A stretch of DNA of 64,000 bases from contig NZ_LMPC01000012.1 in the NCBI RefSeq assembly GCF_001423745.1, positions 189,981-253,980 of the forward strand, in the 5' to 3' direction. The stretch comes from Arthrobacter sp. Leaf337 (GTDB lineage Bacteria; Actinomycetota; Actinomycetes; Actinomycetales; Micrococcaceae). The notes beneath the pieces are model-generated. The model was not told where the DNA came from. It searched no databases and worked only from the letters and a program-made list of their open reading frames with translations. A program made the position numbers and the translations under genes. Below are positions 8,297-17,200 of the stretch, piece by piece (within the stretch, counting starts at the first letter, position 1; the number at the start of each line of letters is the position of its first letter).

Positions 8297-8588
8297 CTAT
8301 CACCAGCACACGGGCGTGGATGGCGGTGCGCTGATGCAGTGCGGTCCGGACGGCACGGTGCAGGCCGTCCTCGAGGTACAGGGTTCCCCGGTATTGCACA
8401 ACGTGGGGAAAGAGGTCACCGAAGAACGTGGAGTCCTCGGCGAGGAGGGCCTCGAGGTCGAGGGTGCGCTTGGTGGTCACCAGCTCATCGAGCCTGACGG
8501 GGCGCGGAGGAAGGGCGGCCCACTCCTTGGGAGTGTTGTAACCATGGTCGGGGTAAGGGCGGCCCTCGCCCACAGCTTTGAATATCAC
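8289..8588 (-). CDS. Conserved actinobacterial small protein, usually labelled VapB-family antitoxin
   Basis: 99 residues, highly conserved in actinobacteria together with the LytR_C gene downstream (from memory of family context). Key stretches are MIFKAVGEGRPYPDHG, LDELVTTKRTLDLEALLAEDSTFFGDLFPH and YLEDGLHRAVRTALHQR. The last stretch resembles ParB/sulfiredoxin-type motifs (DGxHR) more than a DNA-binding VapB antitoxin, and no toxin (PIN protein) is adjacent. The antitoxin label therefore looks doubtful; a real function is unknown. Confidence 0.75.
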   Translation of the reverse strand: MIFKAVGEGRPYPDHGYNTPKEWAALPPRPVRLDELVTTKRTLDLEALLAEDSTFFGDLFPHVVQYRGTLYLEDGLHRAVRTALHQRTAIHARVLVIDG

Positions 8589-8734
8589 CCTGCAAGCCTA
8601 AAGACGTTGCCCGCCCAAGGGAACGAATGACCGCGCACAGTTCCAAGGTTGTAGCCAAACAGTGACCATTGACCGGCAGCAACCCTCAAGGCAACATTCT
8701 GCACCGGCCCGTCCCGGACTGAGAGAATGGAGCC

Positions 8735-9649
8735 ATGACTGCACCCGAAAACCAGGCGGCCGCGTCGTCGTCGGCCCCTCCCCTTGCCCTCCTGCTCGAC
8801 GTCGACGGTCCGGTGGCGAGTCCCGTCACCCGCAACGTCAAGCCGGAGATCATCGCGGACATGGTGGCGCTGGCCACCGCGGGCATTCCCGTCATCTTCA
8901 ATACGGGCCGCTCGGACGCATTCATCCGCGAACAGGTGATGGAGCCGATGATCGCTGCCGGCATGCCCGCCGGAACCATCATCCACGCCATCTGCGAAAA
9001 AGGTGCCGTCTGGTTCAGCTACACGGCTGCCGGACCCGGTCCCGTCCATGTGGACCACGAACTCGCCGTCCCCCGCGCCTATGGCGATGACGTCCGCCGG
9101 CTGGTCTCCGAGGACTACGCGAAACACATGTTCTACGACGAAACCAAGCGTGCCATGGTCTCCGTGGAGCAGCATATCGAGGTGGCCAGCAAGGACTACC
9201 TCGAAGAACAGAAACTGTTCGACGCCGACGCCATGGAACTGATGGCCCGTCACGGCCTGGGCGTGGTCCGGCTGGACCACCACGCACCCGATTCAGACGA
9301 CCAGGTGGACTACCGTGTCGATCCCACCATCATTTCCACGGACATCGAGTCTGTTCGCCTGGGCAAAGACCTGGGGGCCAGCCGCGCCGTCGAAATGCTT
9401 GCAGCGCAGGGCATCCGGCCCCTCGCGTGGCGCACCGTGGGCGATTCACGCACCGATTACGCCATGGCCGACTGGCTGCACCACAACGACCACGCCGTGA
9501 AACACGTGGACGTCCGCCCCGCGGACGGAGTGCCCGTCAAGCCGTACACGATCCTGACAGCCGCCGATCTGGGGCTCGCCGAAGACGTGATCCACGACGA
9601 CGCCGGCGGGGCTTTCCTGCGCAGCTGGCGGGACGCCCTGGCCGGCTAA
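8735..9649 (+). CDS. HAD-superfamily hydrolase, Cof/sugar-phosphatase-like
   Basis: 304 residues. HAD motif I is LLLDVDGPV (nucleophile Asp and acid Asp), motif II lies at FNTGRSD, and motif IV is TVGDSRTDYAMAD near residue 240, the pattern of Cof-type and sucrose/trehalose phosphatase-like members with a C2 cap. The fourth motif has the acidic residues needed for Mg2+. No signal peptide. The promoter region 8589-8734 is shared with the divergent VapB/LytR_C operon. The physiological phosphate ester is unknown. Confidence 0.8.
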   Translation: MTAPENQAAASSSAPPLALLLDVDGPVASPVTRNVKPEIIADMVALATAGIPVIFNTGRSDAFIREQVMEPMIAAGMPAGTIIHAICEKGAVWFSYTAAGPGPVHVDHELAVPRAYGDDVRRLVSEDYAKHMFYDETKRAMVSVEQHIEVASKDYLEEQKLFDADAMELMARHGLGVVRLDHHAPDSDDQVDYRVDPTIISTDIESVRLGKDLGASRAVEMLAAQGIRPLAWRTVGDSRTDYAMADWLHHNDHAVKHVDVRPADGVPVKPYTILTAADLGLAEDVIHDDAGGAFLRSWRDALAG

Positions 9650-9726
9650 GTCCGGATTAGTCGAGTTTTTTTAGGCGGGTTATCATGCAGGTAGGACCTC
9701 TATAAACAAAAGCTCGGAGAAACACC

Positions 9727-11322
9727 ATTACAGACGCACTGGTACAGGATGAGATCTACTACGGCGGCCAGCCGTCCGACGACGGCAGGAGCCACGCCGA
9801 GGTAACGTCGCCGGCCGCTGTCGCGCGGCTGAAAAACCGTCCCGACGTGGTCCGCCACCGGGGGCGCTATGCGCTGATCAATTCCACCCGCACTCCGTAC
9901 CAGGCCATGGTGGAGGACCTGCTGTTCATCCGCGGCGTCCTCGCCAACGCGGGCCTGGACTACCTGCTGGTCCGCGGCAACAACCACCGGCCCGTTATCG
10001 CGCTGGACTGGGAGAACCGGAAGAAGCTCCGCAACGCGCTCGTTGAGGCGTGCCGCGACGAGCCCGTTTACTCCATGACCGTGGATGCCAAGAAGAAGTC
10101 CTCCGTCCTGGTTGCCGACGGCGAGCTCTCCCCCAACCGCCAGGCCCGGATTTTCCGGCTCTACCGCCCGCGCGTGGAACCGGACGGCGGCTTCGACTTC
10201 GGCTCGTCGGCCGGCGTGCAGATCGAGCTGTGGAGCTTCGAAGGCAACCAGTTGATCCTGCCGATCGAAAACTCGCTCACCCGCCGCACCATGCTCACCA
10301 GCGACGCCAAGCGTGGCACTGTGGAGCGGTACGGCCACACCTGGCCCACCATCGAGAACATGTTCGCGGACCATGCCAGCGACATCAGTTTCGATATTGA
10401 CATGGTGTTTTCCTGGGTGGACGGCAGCTCGCCGGAGTACATCGCGGCACGGCGCGCGCGGATGGCCGGCGTTGTGGTGGGCGAAGGCGATGACCACGAG
10501 GCCCGCTTCCGCCAGATCAACGAACTGAAGTATGCCCTGCGCTCGGTGTACATGTTCGCGCCGTGGGTGCGGCGCATTTTCATCGCAACAGACTCACCCA
10601 CACCCGAGTGGCTGGCTGACCACCCCTCGGTGACCATTGTGCGCAGCGAGGAGTTCTTCGCGGATCCGTCAGTGCTCCCGACCCACAACTCGCAGGCGGT
10701 CGAATGCCAGCTGCACCACATCGAAGGGCTCTCTGAGCACTTCCTGTACTCCAACGACGACATGTTCTTCGGCCGCGCCGTGGGCCCGGACATGTTCTTC
10801 ACCCCGGGCGGCGTCACCAAGTTCATCGAAGCGGAAACCCGCATCGGCCTGGGCGACAACGACGCCGAGCGAAGCGGTTTCGAAAATGCCGCCAGGGTGA
10901 ACCGTAAGCTCTTGTGGGACCGGTTCGGCCGTATCACCACCCGGCACCTGGAGCACACCGCAGCTCCGTTGCGGCGCAGCGTGGTGGCCACCATGGAGAA
11001 GGAATTCCCGCAGGAGTTCGCCAAAACCGCCGCCAGCCGGTTCCGGGCGGCAGACAACATCTCCGTGACGAATTCGTTCTACCACTATTACGCCCTGTTG
11101 ACCGGACGGGCGGTGACCCAGACGGCAGCAAAGGTGAGGTACATCGACACCACCATGCGGTCCGGCCTCAATTACCTGCCCAAGCTCCTGGCCAAGCGCA
11201 ACATGGACTTCTTCTGCCTAAATGACGGCAGCTTCCCCGAAGTGGAGGCCGAGGAGCGCGCCGAGCTGGTGACGGACTTCCTGGAAAAGTACTACCCCAT
11301 CAAAGCGCCCTGGGAAAAGTAG
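9727..11322 (+). CDS. Stealth family sugar-phosphate transferase (probable ATT start)
   Basis: 531 residues if read from the ATT at 9727. Stealth conserved regions are visible: CR1 IDMVFSWVDGSS near residue 222, CR2 RFRQINELKYALRSVYMFAPWVRRIFIATDS, then FLYSNDDMFFGRAV, CR3 HLEHTAAPLRRSVV, and a CR4-like C-terminus. Family enzymes transfer sugar-1-phosphate when building capsule or cell-wall phosphoglycans. The good coding frame extends upstream to 9706, right after a TAA at 9703-9705, but contains no ATG. Candidates are ATT (9727, 10 bases after CGGAGA), CTG (9739) and GTG (9847). The ATT in ACCATTACAGACG looks like a mutated ATG. A tiny ATG frame of six codons (9685-9705) ends just upstream. 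Confidence 0.88.
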   Translation: MTDALVQDEIYYGGQPSDDGRSHAEVTSPAAVARLKNRPDVVRHRGRYALINSTRTPYQAMVEDLLFIRGVLANAGLDYLLVRGNNHRPVIALDWENRKKLRNALVEACRDEPVYSMTVDAKKKSSVLVADGELSPNRQARIFRLYRPRVEPDGGFDFGSSAGVQIELWSFEGNQLILPIENSLTRRTMLTSDAKRGTVERYGHTWPTIENMFADHASDISFDIDMVFSWVDGSSPEYIAARRARMAGVVVGEGDDHEARFRQINELKYALRSVYMFAPWVRRIFIATDSPTPEWLADHPSVTIVRSEEFFADPSVLPTHNSQAVECQLHHIEGLSEHFLYSNDDMFFGRAVGPDMFFTPGGVTKFIEAETRIGLGDNDAERSGFENAARVNRKLLWDRFGRITTRHLEHTAAPLRRSVVATMEKEFPQEFAKTAASRFRAADNISVTNSFYHYYALLTGRAVTQTAAKVRYIDTTMRSGLNYLPKLLAKRNMDFFCLNDGSFPEVEAEERAELVTDFLEKYYPIKAPWEK

Positions 11323-11340
11323 GGCGAAAAGCAGTACGGG

Positions 11341-12351
11341 TCAGCGGCCCGCGCGGATCATCGGGATGGTCTGCGTCGGCGGGTTGCCATGTTTCGCCTG
11401 CCGCGGGATCCGGATGCCGGCCGCGGCCAGCCGGCGCTGGGTTTCGGCCGCACTGACCACTTCGCCCACTGCCGCCGCGCTGCCGATCGGCACCACGGAA
11501 TGCACGATCGTGTGTTCGTACACGTGCACCAGGTTGAAAGCCTGTCCGCCGTCGCGCGGCCGGGTGCCGCCCACAGGGACGTTCAGGTCCTGGGTGTAGC
11601 AGGTGGCGGAGGCCACCGATACCGGAATGCCGGCGAAGGTGGCAGTGGTGGAGTAATGCAGGTGCCCGGCCAGGATGGTGCGGACATCCGAGTTGCGGAG
11701 CACTGCAGCGAGGGCCGGCTGGTCCCGGAGCTCCACGAGGACGGCAAGGTCCAGCACCGACGGCACCGGAGGATGATGCAGGGCCAGGATGGTGCCGTCC
11801 GGAGCGGGAGTGGAGAGCTCCTCGGCAAGCCAGTCGAGCTGCGCCTGGCTCAGTTCGCCGTGGTGGAATCCCGGCACTGACGTATCCAGGGTGATCACCC
11901 GGAGTCCGTTGATGAAGTAGCTGTGGTCCACCGGCGCGTCGTTGCCGGTCTGGTCAAGCAGCCCGGTCCGGAAATTCTCACGGTCATCGTGGTTTCCCAT
12001 GGCCCAGATGACCTGAGCGTTCATTGCCTTGCACGCGGGCTCAACGATGGCCCGGAGTTTCGCATACGCCTCGGCCTCGCCCTGGTCAGCAAGATCGCCG
12101 GTGAAAATCACGGCTTCCGGACGGGCCCCTGAGGCTTTGACTTCCTCAAACAGTTGTTTCAGGCGGGCTTCGCTGTCTACTGCGCCATAAAGATGATCCG
12201 GACCTCCCAACAGGTGGGGGTCGCTCAGGTGGAGAAGAAAATGACGCGGCCGCGGGTGTTCGGCCTCGATGAGCTCCATTACTGCCTTCGTGGTTGGTTG
12301 GAAGCCGGTGCTTCCAGTGTCCCTCTCAGTAAGGTCTATCCAATCAGACAT
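11341..12351 (-). CDS. Icc/CpdA-type metallophosphoesterase (3',5'-cyclic nucleotide phosphodiesterase-like)
   Basis: 336 residues from the ATG at 12351; an in-frame TTG at 12369 is an alternative. All calcineurin-type metal motifs are present: [11 protein letters not shown] (DxH), [10 protein letters not shown] (GD), MGNHDDRE (GNHD), LALHHPPVP (H) and LAGHLHYST (GHLH). This matches the CpdA/Icc group of cyclic-nucleotide or phosphodiester hydrolases. Cytoplasmic. It converges with the Stealth gene (18-base gap) and lies 3' of the formaldehyde dehydrogenase on the same strand, separated by a hairpin. True substrate uncertain. Confidence 0.88.
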   Translation of the reverse strand: MSDWIDLTERDTGSTGFQPTTKAVMELIEAEHPRPRHFLLHLSDPHLLGGPDHLYGAVDSEARLKQLFEEVKASGARPEAVIFTGDLADQGEAEAYAKLRAIVEPACKAMNAQVIWAMGNHDDRENFRTGLLDQTGNDAPVDHSYFINGLRVITLDTSVPGFHHGELSQAQLDWLAEELSTPAPDGTILALHHPPVPSVLDLAVLVELRDQPALAAVLRNSDVRTILAGHLHYSTTATFAGIPVSVASATCYTQDLNVPVGGTRPRDGGQAFNLVHVYEHTIVHSVVPIGSAAAVGEVVSAAETQRRLAAAGIRIPRQAKHGNPPTQTIPMIRAGR

Positions 12352-12411
12352 TCGGCCAACAATGTGCAAACTCCAGTAGGCATGTTTGAAAATATGGGAA
12401 AAACAAGTAGT

Positions 12412-12449
12412 CCGGCGGACACACTCCGTGCTCAGAATGCGTCCGCCGG
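12412..12449 (-). terminator. Hairpin after the formaldehyde dehydrogenase gene
   Basis: A 9-bp stem (CCGGCGGAC at 12412-12420 with GTCCGCCGG at 12441-12449) around a 20-base loop lies 27 bases past the minus-strand stop at 12476. On the minus strand it is followed by a T-rich stretch (TTGTTTTTCC). The long loop makes it a moderate-quality intrinsic terminator. Confidence 0.55.
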
Positions 12450-12475
12450 CACGTGGTTACTCGGTCCTTGACGGC

Positions 12476-13687
12476 TTAGCTTAGGTAGCCGTTCGGGTTC
12501 AGGACATACTTCGTGGCGGCGCCGGCGTCGAACTCGGCGTAGCCCTTGGGCGCATCCTCCAGGGTGATTGCCTTGGCGTTAACGTTCTTGGCGATATGCA
12601 CCTTGTCGTGCAGGATCGCCATCATCAACTGGCGGTTGTACTTCATGACGGGACACTGGCCCGTGGTGAAGCTCAGCGACTTGGCCCAGCCCGTTCCCAG
12701 GCTGAGGGACAGCGCGCCCTTTTTGGCAGCCTCGTCAATACCGCCCGGGTCTCCCGTGACGTAGAGCCCTGGGATGCCCAGCGCGCCGCCCGCCGCGGTG
12801 AGTTCCATCAGCGAGTTGAGCACCGTGGCCGGAGCCTCCTTGGCGTCGTGGCCGTGGCCCCTGGCTTCGAAGCCGACCGCGTCGACGCCGCAGTCGACTT
12901 CCGGGACACCCAGGATCTGTTCGATCTGCTCGGCGGGCCCGCCCTCGGACAGGTCAATGGTTTCGCAGCCGAAGCTGCGCGCCTGCGCCAAACGACCCTC
13001 GTTCAGGTCGCCCACGATCACGACGGCGGCACCGAGTAGGTGGGCGCTTGTTGCCGCTGCCAGGCCAACCGGGCCGGCCCCGGCAATGTAGACGGTGGAG
13101 CCGACCCCGACGCCGGCGCTCACAGCCCCATGGAATCCCGTGGGGAAGATGTCCGAAAGCATGGCCAGGTCGAGGATCTTTTCCATGGCCCGGTCCTTGT
13201 CCGGGAATTTCAGCAGGTTCCAGTCCGCATAGGGCACCAGGACGTAGTTGGCCTGGCCGCCCACCCAGCCGCCCATGTCGACGTAGCCGTAGGCGCTTCC
13301 CGGCCGGTCCGGGTTGACGTTGAGGCAGATGCCGGTCTTGCGTTCCTTGCAGTTCCGGCAGCGGCCGCAGGCGATGTTGAAGGGAACGGAGCAGACGTCC
13401 CCCACCTTGATGAATTCGACGTCGGGTCCTACTTCCACCACTTCACCGGTGATTTCGTGGCCCAGCACGAGGTCCGGAGGTGCGGTGGTCCGGCCGCGAA
13501 CCATGTGCTGGTCGGAGCCGCAGATGTTGGTGGCGACGGTCTTGAGGATGACGCCATGACGTACTGAACGGCCCACGTTGGCGGGGTTGACGCCCGGCCC
13601 GTCCTTGAGTTCGAAGCTGGGATAGTCAATGTCGATCAGTTCGACTTTGCCAGGCCCCTTGTAGGCAACGGCTTTGTTCCCTGTCAT
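12476..13687 (-). CDS. fdhA: Glutathione-independent formaldehyde dehydrogenase (zinc-dependent alcohol dehydrogenase family)
   Basis: 403 residues, the normal length of Pseudomonas-type formaldehyde dehydrogenase/dismutase. The catalytic zinc region is NICGSDQHMVRG with VLGHEITGEVV, the structural zinc lobe is CGRCRNCKERKTGIC, and the NAD-binding motif is GAGPVGLAAATSAHLLGA. The N-terminus GNKAVAYKGPGKVELIDI and the GGWVGGQANYVLVPYAD segment are typical of this subfamily rather than of glutathione-linked AdhC. It oxidises formaldehyde to formate without a thiol cofactor. It starts with ATG at 13687 behind AGGAGG; about 230 bases of non-coding DNA upstream hold the promoter. Confidence 0.93.
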   Translation of the reverse strand: MTGNKAVAYKGPGKVELIDIDYPSFELKDGPGVNPANVGRSVRHGVILKTVATNICGSDQHMVRGRTTAPPDLVLGHEITGEVVEVGPDVEFIKVGDVCSVPFNIACGRCRNCKERKTGICLNVNPDRPGSAYGYVDMGGWVGGQANYVLVPYADWNLLKFPDKDRAMEKILDLAMLSDIFPTGFHGAVSAGVGVGSTVYIAGAGPVGLAAATSAHLLGAAVVIVGDLNEGRLAQARSFGCETIDLSEGGPAEQIEQILGVPEVDCGVDAVGFEARGHGHDAKEAPATVLNSLMELTAAGGALGIPGLYVTGDPGGIDEAAKKGALSLSLGTGWAKSLSFTTGQCPVMKYNRQLMMAILHDKVHIAKNVNAKAITLEDAPKGYAEFDAGAATKYVLNPNGYLS

Positions 13688-13921
13688 CTCTTTCCTCCTG
13701 GTTTCACGGTCACCCGCAAGGATGCCCCGTGTGATTCACGAAGTACTGATGCGCCCTCCCAGGCAGGTATTGACCGGCCGCGCCGTCCGCTGTGCCGCCG
13801 CCGGGAAGCCGCGGCCGTGCTGACAGATTGGAGGGTCCGGCCAGTCTAGGCGGTAAGCATACTTAGGAACAGGGGCCGTTGGGCCCTAGCGGCCGGAACA
13901 GATTGCTCCGGCGGGAGCCCG

Positions 13922-14434
13922 TCATGCCAGTGCATCTTCAATGGCGGCGATGACCTCAGGTGAGTCAGGCTCTACCGTGGGAGCGAAGCGTGCCACCACC
14001 ACGCCGTCGCGGTTTACCAGGAACTTTTCAAAGTTCCACTTCACGAGGCCGGGAAGGAGTCCGGCCTTAAACCGGGTGAGCTCGGTGTACAGCGGGTGCT
14101 GGTCCTTACCGCGCACGTCTGCCTTCGCGGTCAGCGGGAAGGTGACACCGAAGTTGCGTTCGCAAAACTCGGCAATTTCAGCGTCGTTGCCCGGCTCCTG
14201 CCCGGCGAACTGGTTGCACGGGACGCCCAGGACCTCGAATCCGCGGTCCCGGAACTTCCCGTACAGCAGTTCCAGGCCGGCGTACTGCGGCGTGAAACCA
14301 CATTGGGAGGCCACGTTGACCACCAACACCACGCTTCCCTTGAAGCGGCCAAAATCAGTTTTCGTGCCGTCGTTGAGGGTCAGCGGAATGGAGTGGATCG
14401 AATTCACGGTGGGCTTCCTTAAGAAACTGGTCAT
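13922..14434 (-). CDS. Glutathione peroxidase family protein (Cys type)
   Basis: 170 residues. The peroxidatic cysteine is in NVASQCGFTPQY, the second conserved motif is VPCNQFAGQEPG with the Gln of the catalytic tetrad, and VKWNFEKFLV gives the Trp and Asn. It uses Cys instead of selenocysteine and probably takes electrons from thioredoxin or mycothiol-linked proteins, since actinobacteria generally lack glutathione. Cytoplasmic, no signal peptide. It is separated from the M23 gene by 90 bases on the same strand. Confidence 0.93.
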   Translation of the reverse strand: MTSFLRKPTVNSIHSIPLTLNDGTKTDFGRFKGSVVLVVNVASQCGFTPQYAGLELLYGKFRDRGFEVLGVPCNQFAGQEPGNDAEIAEFCERNFGVTFPLTAKADVRGKDQHPLYTELTRFKAGLLPGLVKWNFEKFLVNRDGVVVARFAPTVEPDSPEVIAAIEDALA

Positions 14435-14524
14435 GGCTGCTATTCGTTGACAACGGCCAAGTGTATGGGTTGGTGCCCGGGGTGAGTTCGGCGGCCGGCT
14501 TCCAGCCGGTGAAGGGAGATGCTG

Positions 14525-15877
14525 TCAGGGAGTGGGGGTGGCTGTCTCGGTTGGTGACGGTTCAACCGTGGCTGTCGGCTCGGGCCCGGCTGTTTGAGTG
14601 AGCGTGGGTTCAGCTGTGGGGATGAGCGTGGGCTCGGCTGTCGGCTCGGCTGTGGGCTCGGCTGTCGGCGTGTACGTGGGCTCGGCCGGGGGCGCCGTCG
14701 GCACGGTCTCCGTCGGAGTCGCCGTCGCAGTGGACGGCTCTGTCTGGGTTGGCCACGGCGTTTCAGTCGGTGAAGGAGTGGTCGACGGCGTTGCCGTTGA
14801 GGTGCCCGTGGGTGGCGGCGTAGTGGTCGCCGTCGGGCTTCCCGACGTCGCCGGAGCGGCCGACGTAGTCGTCGTCGCCGCCGCACTCGCCGATGGCGAA
14901 GGCGAAGGCGAAGGCGAAGGCGTCGCCGAGGTGGAAGGCGTCGCCGTGGCCGACGCCGAAGGCGACCCCGGAACGGGTGCTTCCGCGTCCCCGCCCTCCA
15001 CCGCGTGCGAATTGCTTGCCGAGACGGGAATGGCCCAGGTGGGATCTCCCGCAGGGGCGCCGGCCCCGGGGACGTAACTGATCATGTCTATGTTCCCGAG
15101 CTCATCCACTTGCTTAGTGGGCAGGAGCGTCCAGTCCAACGGGTTCGCATGGACGCCGTTGAGGATGGTCTCGAAATGCAGGTGGCACCCTGTGGATGAT
15201 CCTGTGGTGCCCACTTTCGCGATGACCTCGCCCACTTGGACGGAGTCGCCCTTCTTGACGGCAATTCCCTCCAGGTGGTTGTAGGTGGTGATCAGCCCGT
15301 TGCCGTGGTCGATCTCCACGCGGTTGCCACCGCCCCAGGGGTGCCAGCCAACGGCCCTGACCACGCCGGCGTCGGCCGCGTAGACCCGGGTGCCACAGGC
15401 AGCCGCGAAGTCCTGCCCCCAGTGGAACTCACCCGCAGTAGCCGTCAAAGGGCTGACCCGGAGGCCGAAGCCTGAGGTTTCCGTCAGCACTTCCAAGGGG
15501 GCCATCAGCGAGCCGGCGGGTGGCCGCCGCGCTTCGTCGGAGGCAACGTTCAGTTCGCGGTGGCCGCTTTTGGATATGGTCCGGATATCGCTGCGGCTGT
15601 ACGAAACCAGAGCATTGATATTGGCGCTAATGGCCGCCGGTGCAATACCCAGCGGTTTCATAAAGGCATCCGGCCACCAGGGCGCATTTCCTGCACCGCC
15701 CATCGGGGCCTGTTGCGAGGTTGCACCAACTGCTGCCGACGGCGGTGAGGCGGGGCCCTGGAGGCCAAGGGCAATCACGCCAAACGTTGAAACAGCGCAG
15801 ACGCCAAGTATCCGTGCAGCGACGAGGCAAGGCCTGCCGGGATGTTCGTCGTGTCCATATCCCCAGTGATTTCCCAC
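14525..15877 (-). CDS. Secreted M23 (LytM-type) peptidase with long Pro/Thr-rich C-terminal tail
   Basis: 450 residues from a GTG at 15877 with AGGAG 7 bases upstream. An N-terminal hydrophobic segment (ARILGVCAVSTFGVIALGL) acts as signal or anchor. The M23 domain at about residues 130-255 has FHWGQDFAAACGT and the HLHFE zinc motif. From about residue 300 the protein is a low-complexity tail rich in Pro, Thr, Ser, Glu and Ala with repeated AEPT units, likely spanning the cell wall. The tail shows no sortase signal. It probably cleaves peptidoglycan cross-links or regulates amidases; the zinc ligands look intact. Confidence 0.88.
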   Translation of the reverse strand: MGNHWGYGHDEHPGRPCLVAARILGVCAVSTFGVIALGLQGPASPPSAAVGATSQQAPMGGAGNAPWWPDAFMKPLGIAPAAISANINALVSYSRSDIRTISKSGHRELNVASDEARRPPAGSLMAPLEVLTETSGFGLRVSPLTATAGEFHWGQDFAAACGTRVYAADAGVVRAVGWHPWGGGNRVEIDHGNGLITTYNHLEGIAVKKGDSVQVGEVIAKVGTTGSSTGCHLHFETILNGVHANPLDWTLLPTKQVDELGNIDMISYVPGAGAPAGDPTWAIPVSASNSHAVEGGDAEAPVPGSPSASATATPSTSATPSPSPSPSPSASAAATTTTSAAPATSGSPTATTTPPPTGTSTATPSTTPSPTETPWPTQTEPSTATATPTETVPTAPPAEPTYTPTAEPTAEPTAEPTLIPTAEPTLTQTAGPEPTATVEPSPTETATPTP

Positions 15878-15959
15878 GTGCTGACTCCTGCGATAGGCCC
15901 GCCAGACCCCAATCTCGACGGACTTACGATTCCTATGGGAACACAGCCCCCTCCCGTCT

Positions 15960-17045
15960 GTGAACCCCCAGCATCGGGACCGTCAGAACGCTACCGCGGG
16001 ATTCCGCCATTTCCGGCCGGAATTCCCAGCTGATTCACAGGCGCCGGGGGTTCTTTGGGCTCCTCCGGAGCTGACCCCGGACGAATATTTGGACCCGAAT
16101 GCGCAAGAATGGACCATGCGCAATGTCCTCAGGGAGTGGCAGGCCGAGCTCAGGCAAACATTCACCGGTACACGGGGGGCAGTGCCGGGCTGGGTTCCCC
16201 GGCTGGAAGAGGGTGACGACGCCGGTTATCACCTTCCGGGGTCCGCCGTCTGGGCGGTCCACGGCTCCATGACCACCATTGTGGCGGGAATCCGCGCCCT
16301 CCTGATGCAGGCCCTCCATCCGGGCGCCCTTGCCGGCGTCCAGGACCATTCACGGTTCCGCGAAGATCCGCTGGGGCGGCTGGCTGGAACAATCCGCTGG
16401 ATCTTCACCGTGTCCTATGGCTCCACGTCCGCCGCGCATGAAGCATCCGGCTTCGTCCTGCGGCTGCACGAATCGGTGCGGGGAGACTACGTGGACGCCC
16501 ACGGCATCGCCAGGAGCTACGCGGCCAACGACCCCGAGCTGCTCCGGTGGGTACACATCGCGTTCACTGACGCGTTTCTCTCGGCACACAAGATCTGGGG
16601 CCGGCCCATCCCCGGCGGCCCGGATGCCTACGTTCGGGAGTGGGCGCACGCGGGACGGCTGATGGGCGTGGATTCGCCGCCCCTCAGTGAGGCGGAAATG
16701 CGGGAGCAGCTGGACAGCTGGTACCGCGCCGGCGACCTCCGTTCCGATGAAAGGGTGGCCGAAATTGTGGCCTTCATCCGCAATCCCCCGCTTCACCCAT
16801 CACTGCGGCCCGGATACAAGATGCTGTTTGCCGCCGCGGTTTCAAGCCTCGAACCGAAATACCGGGACATGCTGGGACTCCGGGCGCCTCGGCTGGGCCC
16901 CTTCCCGCTTCCGGTGAGGTTTGGCACCAAAGTGACGCTCGCCGTCGTCGGGGTGGCCCTGGGCGGGGTCCGTCCCGGCGGCAGGATGGGACCGAGCGAG
17001 CAGGCCGCACGACGGCGGCTTCGTCGGCTGGGATTTGCCGCCTAG
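15960..17045 (+). CDS. MpaB-type oxygenase (DUF2236, latex-clearing-protein-related)
   Basis: 361 residues from the GTG at 15960; a start further in is possible. DUF2236/MpaB features include GSAVWAVHGSMTTIVAGIRALLMQALHPGALAGVQDHSRFREDPLGRL, RTIRWIFTVSYGS, VDAHGIARSYAANDPELLRWVH and the conserved late HPSLRPGYKMLF. These proteins bind a b-type heme or metal and are linked to oxidation steps in fungal and bacterial secondary metabolism; bacterial ones are mostly uncharacterised. Divergent from the M23 gene with only 82 bases between starts, so they share a promoter region. Confidence 0.88.
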   Translation: MNPQHRDRQNATAGFRHFRPEFPADSQAPGVLWAPPELTPDEYLDPNAQEWTMRNVLREWQAELRQTFTGTRGAVPGWVPRLEEGDDAGYHLPGSAVWAVHGSMTTIVAGIRALLMQALHPGALAGVQDHSRFREDPLGRLAGTIRWIFTVSYGSTSAAHEASGFVLRLHESVRGDYVDAHGIARSYAANDPELLRWVHIAFTDAFLSAHKIWGRPIPGGPDAYVREWAHAGRLMGVDSPPLSEAEMREQLDSWYRAGDLRSDERVAEIVAFIRNPPLHPSLRPGYKMLFAAAVSSLEPKYRDMLGLRAPRLGPFPLPVRFGTKVTLAVVGVALGGVRPGGRMGPSEQAARRRLRRLGFAA

Positions 17046-17085
17046 GTGCGGAACGGATGTGCCGCCAAGGTCCGGAACGCAAAAA

Positions 17086-17109
17086 GGCCCCGGTCCAAGG
17101 ACCGGGGCC
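17086..17109 (-). terminator. Intrinsic terminator of tRNA-Ser
   Basis: Perfect 11-bp GC-rich stem (GGCCCCGGTCC / GGACCGGGGCC) with a 2-base loop. On the minus strand it is followed by five Ts (AAAAA at 17081-17085 on plus). It sits 6 bases past the 3' end of the minus-strand tRNA gene. Confidence 0.85.
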
Positions 17110-17115
17110 AATACG

Positions 17116-17200
17116 CGGAGAATGGGGGATTTGAACCCCCGAGGGCGTTAACCCAACACGCGTTCCAGGCGTGCGCCATAGGCCGCTAGGCGAATTCTCC
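17116..17200 (-). tRNA. tRNA-Ser, anticodon GGA
   Basis: 85-nt class II tRNA on the minus strand. The acceptor stem pairs GGAGAAT (from 17200) with ATTCTCC, followed by discriminator G at 17116. The T arm GGGGGTTCAAATCCCCC is canonical, a long variable arm is present, and the anticodon loop CTGGAAC gives GGA at 17164-17166. CCA is not encoded directly after it. It reads UCC/UCU serine codons. Confidence 0.95.
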
